Shown here: piece by piece, positions 6,960-8,172 of the stretch
Position numbering within the stretch: the stretch's first letter is position 1
Layout of the letters: the number at the start of each line of letters is the position of its first letter
Assembly (NCBI GenBank): GCA_945957305.1
Contig: CAMFLN010000104.1
Span: 1 to 8,172, forward strand
Direction: 5' to 3'
Source of the DNA: an uncultured Planctomycetaceae bacterium
Lineage (GTDB): Bacteria > Planctomycetota > Planctomycetia > Pirellulales > JACPPG01
DNA length: 8,172 nucleotides
Notes under the pieces: generated by a model
The model's input: only the letters and a program-made list of their open reading frames with translations
What the model was told of the DNA's origin: nothing
Databases searched by the model: none
Made by a program: the position numbers and the translations under genes

Positions 6960-7931
6960 GCGCCTTCGTCACGATCCAATCCAGTGCTACACGCACTAGA
7001 CCGCTGAGTGTTTCGGCCTCAAGCACATGATTGGCGGCGATTGACGCCGACTCGTTCGTCGTACTCGGCCGTGTGCTGGGCTTAGGCCGCTCTCAGTACA
7101 AGACCTTCGGTTTGATTGGCTTCGCAGCCGGGTCAGAACGCCTCCAATTGGCTGCCGAGCGCCATTCGCAGAAAAGGGCTGCGTTTCCGAGATTCGAAAC
7201 CCGTCCCGTCAAAGGGATGCCTTTTGGCACGGGCGCGAGCGTCACTTAACGGTGGTTTGATTGGAGCCCGAGAAAACGGTTGGATTGATGCGACGGTGCC
7301 TAACACTTCGAGCGCAGATTGACGATACGCATTGCCGCTGCATCGTAAAACATTGCCGGTCCCTCAGGTTGTAACGGCAAATGCCGTGCGCATTCGCGTG
7401 CCCATGCAGGCCCGTAGACGCGGATTGCTGCGGTCAAATGCTATCACCACCGCCCAAATTGCACCGAGTGGCGCCGGGTGGCGGTTCGTCGAGCAAATCT
7501 GCAACTTAGCCGCGATTAAAGGAGAACTCTCAAGGACCGGTCCCAGTCTGCGGCGCGTCGCCGTGGCTCTCTGCATGTCAGCCCCCTCGATTAATCCAGT
7601 CGCAATGCGCCGTTGTAGCATTATCTCCTCCCCGTCGCCTTCGATTGCCGGCCTGGCCCTTGTCAGAGTACCCGGGAAGTGGGACAATGCATGCATCTCC
7701 CTTCTATGAAGGCTGACTCTTTGTGCAGCCCGCTCTTTTCGAGCCTTCCTCCATAGATCTGAGCGAAACCGATCTTGGTGGTGTTCTTGCGCTCGCAGGA
7801 CGTGCTTTTCCGCGGGCGGCTTGTTCGATTTCTGCCGTGCTGTGGCGACTCGCCGCTTGTGGCGTCCGGCGCGCCAAATCCCAGATCGATCAGGTGCGTG
7901 TCCCTCTCAAAAGGCGCGAGGAGGCAAGGTC
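6960..7931. other. Intergenic stretch without a convincing gene
   Basis: Several frames are open for 60-125 codons on both strands, but none has a ribosome binding site, a protein-like composition or a motif I know, and they overlap each other. The stretch contains the 10-base palindrome ATGCATGCAT (7687-7696). Just before it is a weak promoter-like pair, TTGTCA (7660-7665) and GACAAT (7683-7688) with a 17-base spacer. Otherwise I see nothing in it. Confidence 0.5.
7919..7924 (+). promoter_or_regulatory. Perfect Shine-Dalgarno AGGAGG for the terminal gene
   Basis: AGGAGG is followed by seven bases and then ATG 7932. This is the strongest ribosome binding site in the window and fixes the start of the partial gene that runs off the end. 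Confidence 0.75.
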
Positions 7932-8172
7932 ATGGACAATGTTCCCGTGTGGATTCGCCCCTTAACAAACGTCTGCGTGGTGCGCGTCGAGAATCGATGG
8001 GAGGTCGATTGGCTATTGAAACGTCTCAGCCAGTCATTCGTGTTCAAGACCAGCGAGCCGATGAGCGAGGATCAAAACTCCTCGTGCTCGACGTTCCGCT
8101 TGCCGTATAGCTCGCGGATGCCGCGTCGCGACCTGGAACGCCTGCTTGCCAGCATCCCCGAGATCCACGTGA
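7932..8172 (+). CDS. Conserved-looking hypothetical protein, 3' end outside window
   Basis: The frame is open from ATG 7932 to the window edge, covering 80 codons plus one base. The apparent 'tga' at the last three bases is out of frame. It begins MDNVPVWIRPLTNVCVVRVE and continues with NRWEVDWLLKRLSQSFVFKT, SEPMSEDQNSSCSTFRLPY and a basic, amphipathic RRDLERLLASIPEIHV. There is no signal peptide or membrane segment, so it is probably cytoplasmic, unlike the other intact genes here. The style resembles small conserved proteins of unknown function in planctomycetes, but that is from memory and I assign no function. The perfect AGGAGG at 7919-7924 supports the start. A longer plus-strand frame over the same bases (7775-8110) is a shadow. 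Confidence 0.75.
   Translation, partial: MDNVPVWIRPLTNVCVVRVENRWEVDWLLKRLSQSFVFKTSEPMSEDQNSSCSTFRLPYSSRMPRRDLERLLASIPEIHV

Noticed and set aside
7185..7215. TTCGAAAC / GTTTCGAATC resembling a T-loop on either strand
   Set aside because: The flanking bases do not pair as a T-stem and no cloverleaf is found.
7332..7709. 125-codon plus-strand frame, with a 110-codon frame opposite
   Set aside because: Composition is random-looking, there is no ribosome binding site or motif, and the two frames overlap on opposite strands.
7775..8110. 111-codon plus-strand frame overlapping the terminal gene
   Set aside because: The competing frame from 7932 has AGGAGG at ideal spacing and a much more protein-like sequence.
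1..8172. CRISPR array, toxin-antitoxin or defence system
   Set aside because: No regularly spaced direct repeats in non-coding DNA and no recognisable effector genes were seen; the repeats present are protein-coding.

Overview
The window looks like chromosomal DNA of a planctomycete, probably near the Pirellulales. This is inferred from several secreted proteins with C-terminal PEP-CTERM sorting signals (PEPSTW, a hydrophobic segment, then Arg), HAF-type extracellular repeats and six-repeat propeller-like proteins ending in PEP-CTERM. The last gene also has a style I associate with that phylum. No rRNA, tRNA or marker gene is present to confirm it, and other PEP-CTERM phyla such as Verrucomicrobia are not excluded.

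Region 1 (1-4356) is a plus-strand cluster of exported proteins. It holds the 3' part of a HAF-repeat PEP-CTERM protein, then a small secreted protein built from seven 'GQS' repeats. A second HAF-repeat PEP-CTERM protein follows, clearly a paralogue of the first, and its ATG overlaps the stop of the GQS gene (TGATG). Last is a larger PEP-CTERM protein with eight HAF-like repeats. All three PEP-CTERM proteins share a C-terminal 'GW...VG.GxF' module just before the sorting signal. They probably act at or outside the cell surface after exosortase processing. No exosortase gene is in the window.

Region 2 (4357-5850) has no intact mobile gene but holds decayed mobile DNA. There is an IS3-family transposase (DDE integrase) scrap on the minus strand, then the C-terminal end of a tyrosine recombinase on the plus strand. 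A small cysteine-containing minus-strand ORF (5575-5817) may be real.

Region 3 (5853-6959) is a complete PEP-CTERM protein with six propeller-like repeats. Region 4 (6960-7931) has no convincing gene. Region 5 (7932-end) is the start of a conserved-looking cytoplasmic protein of unknown function, with a perfect AGGAGG ribosome binding site, cut by the window edge.

There is no CRISPR array, defence system or metabolic operon. The most distinctive item is the GQS-repeat protein embedded between two duplicated HAF/PEP-CTERM genes.
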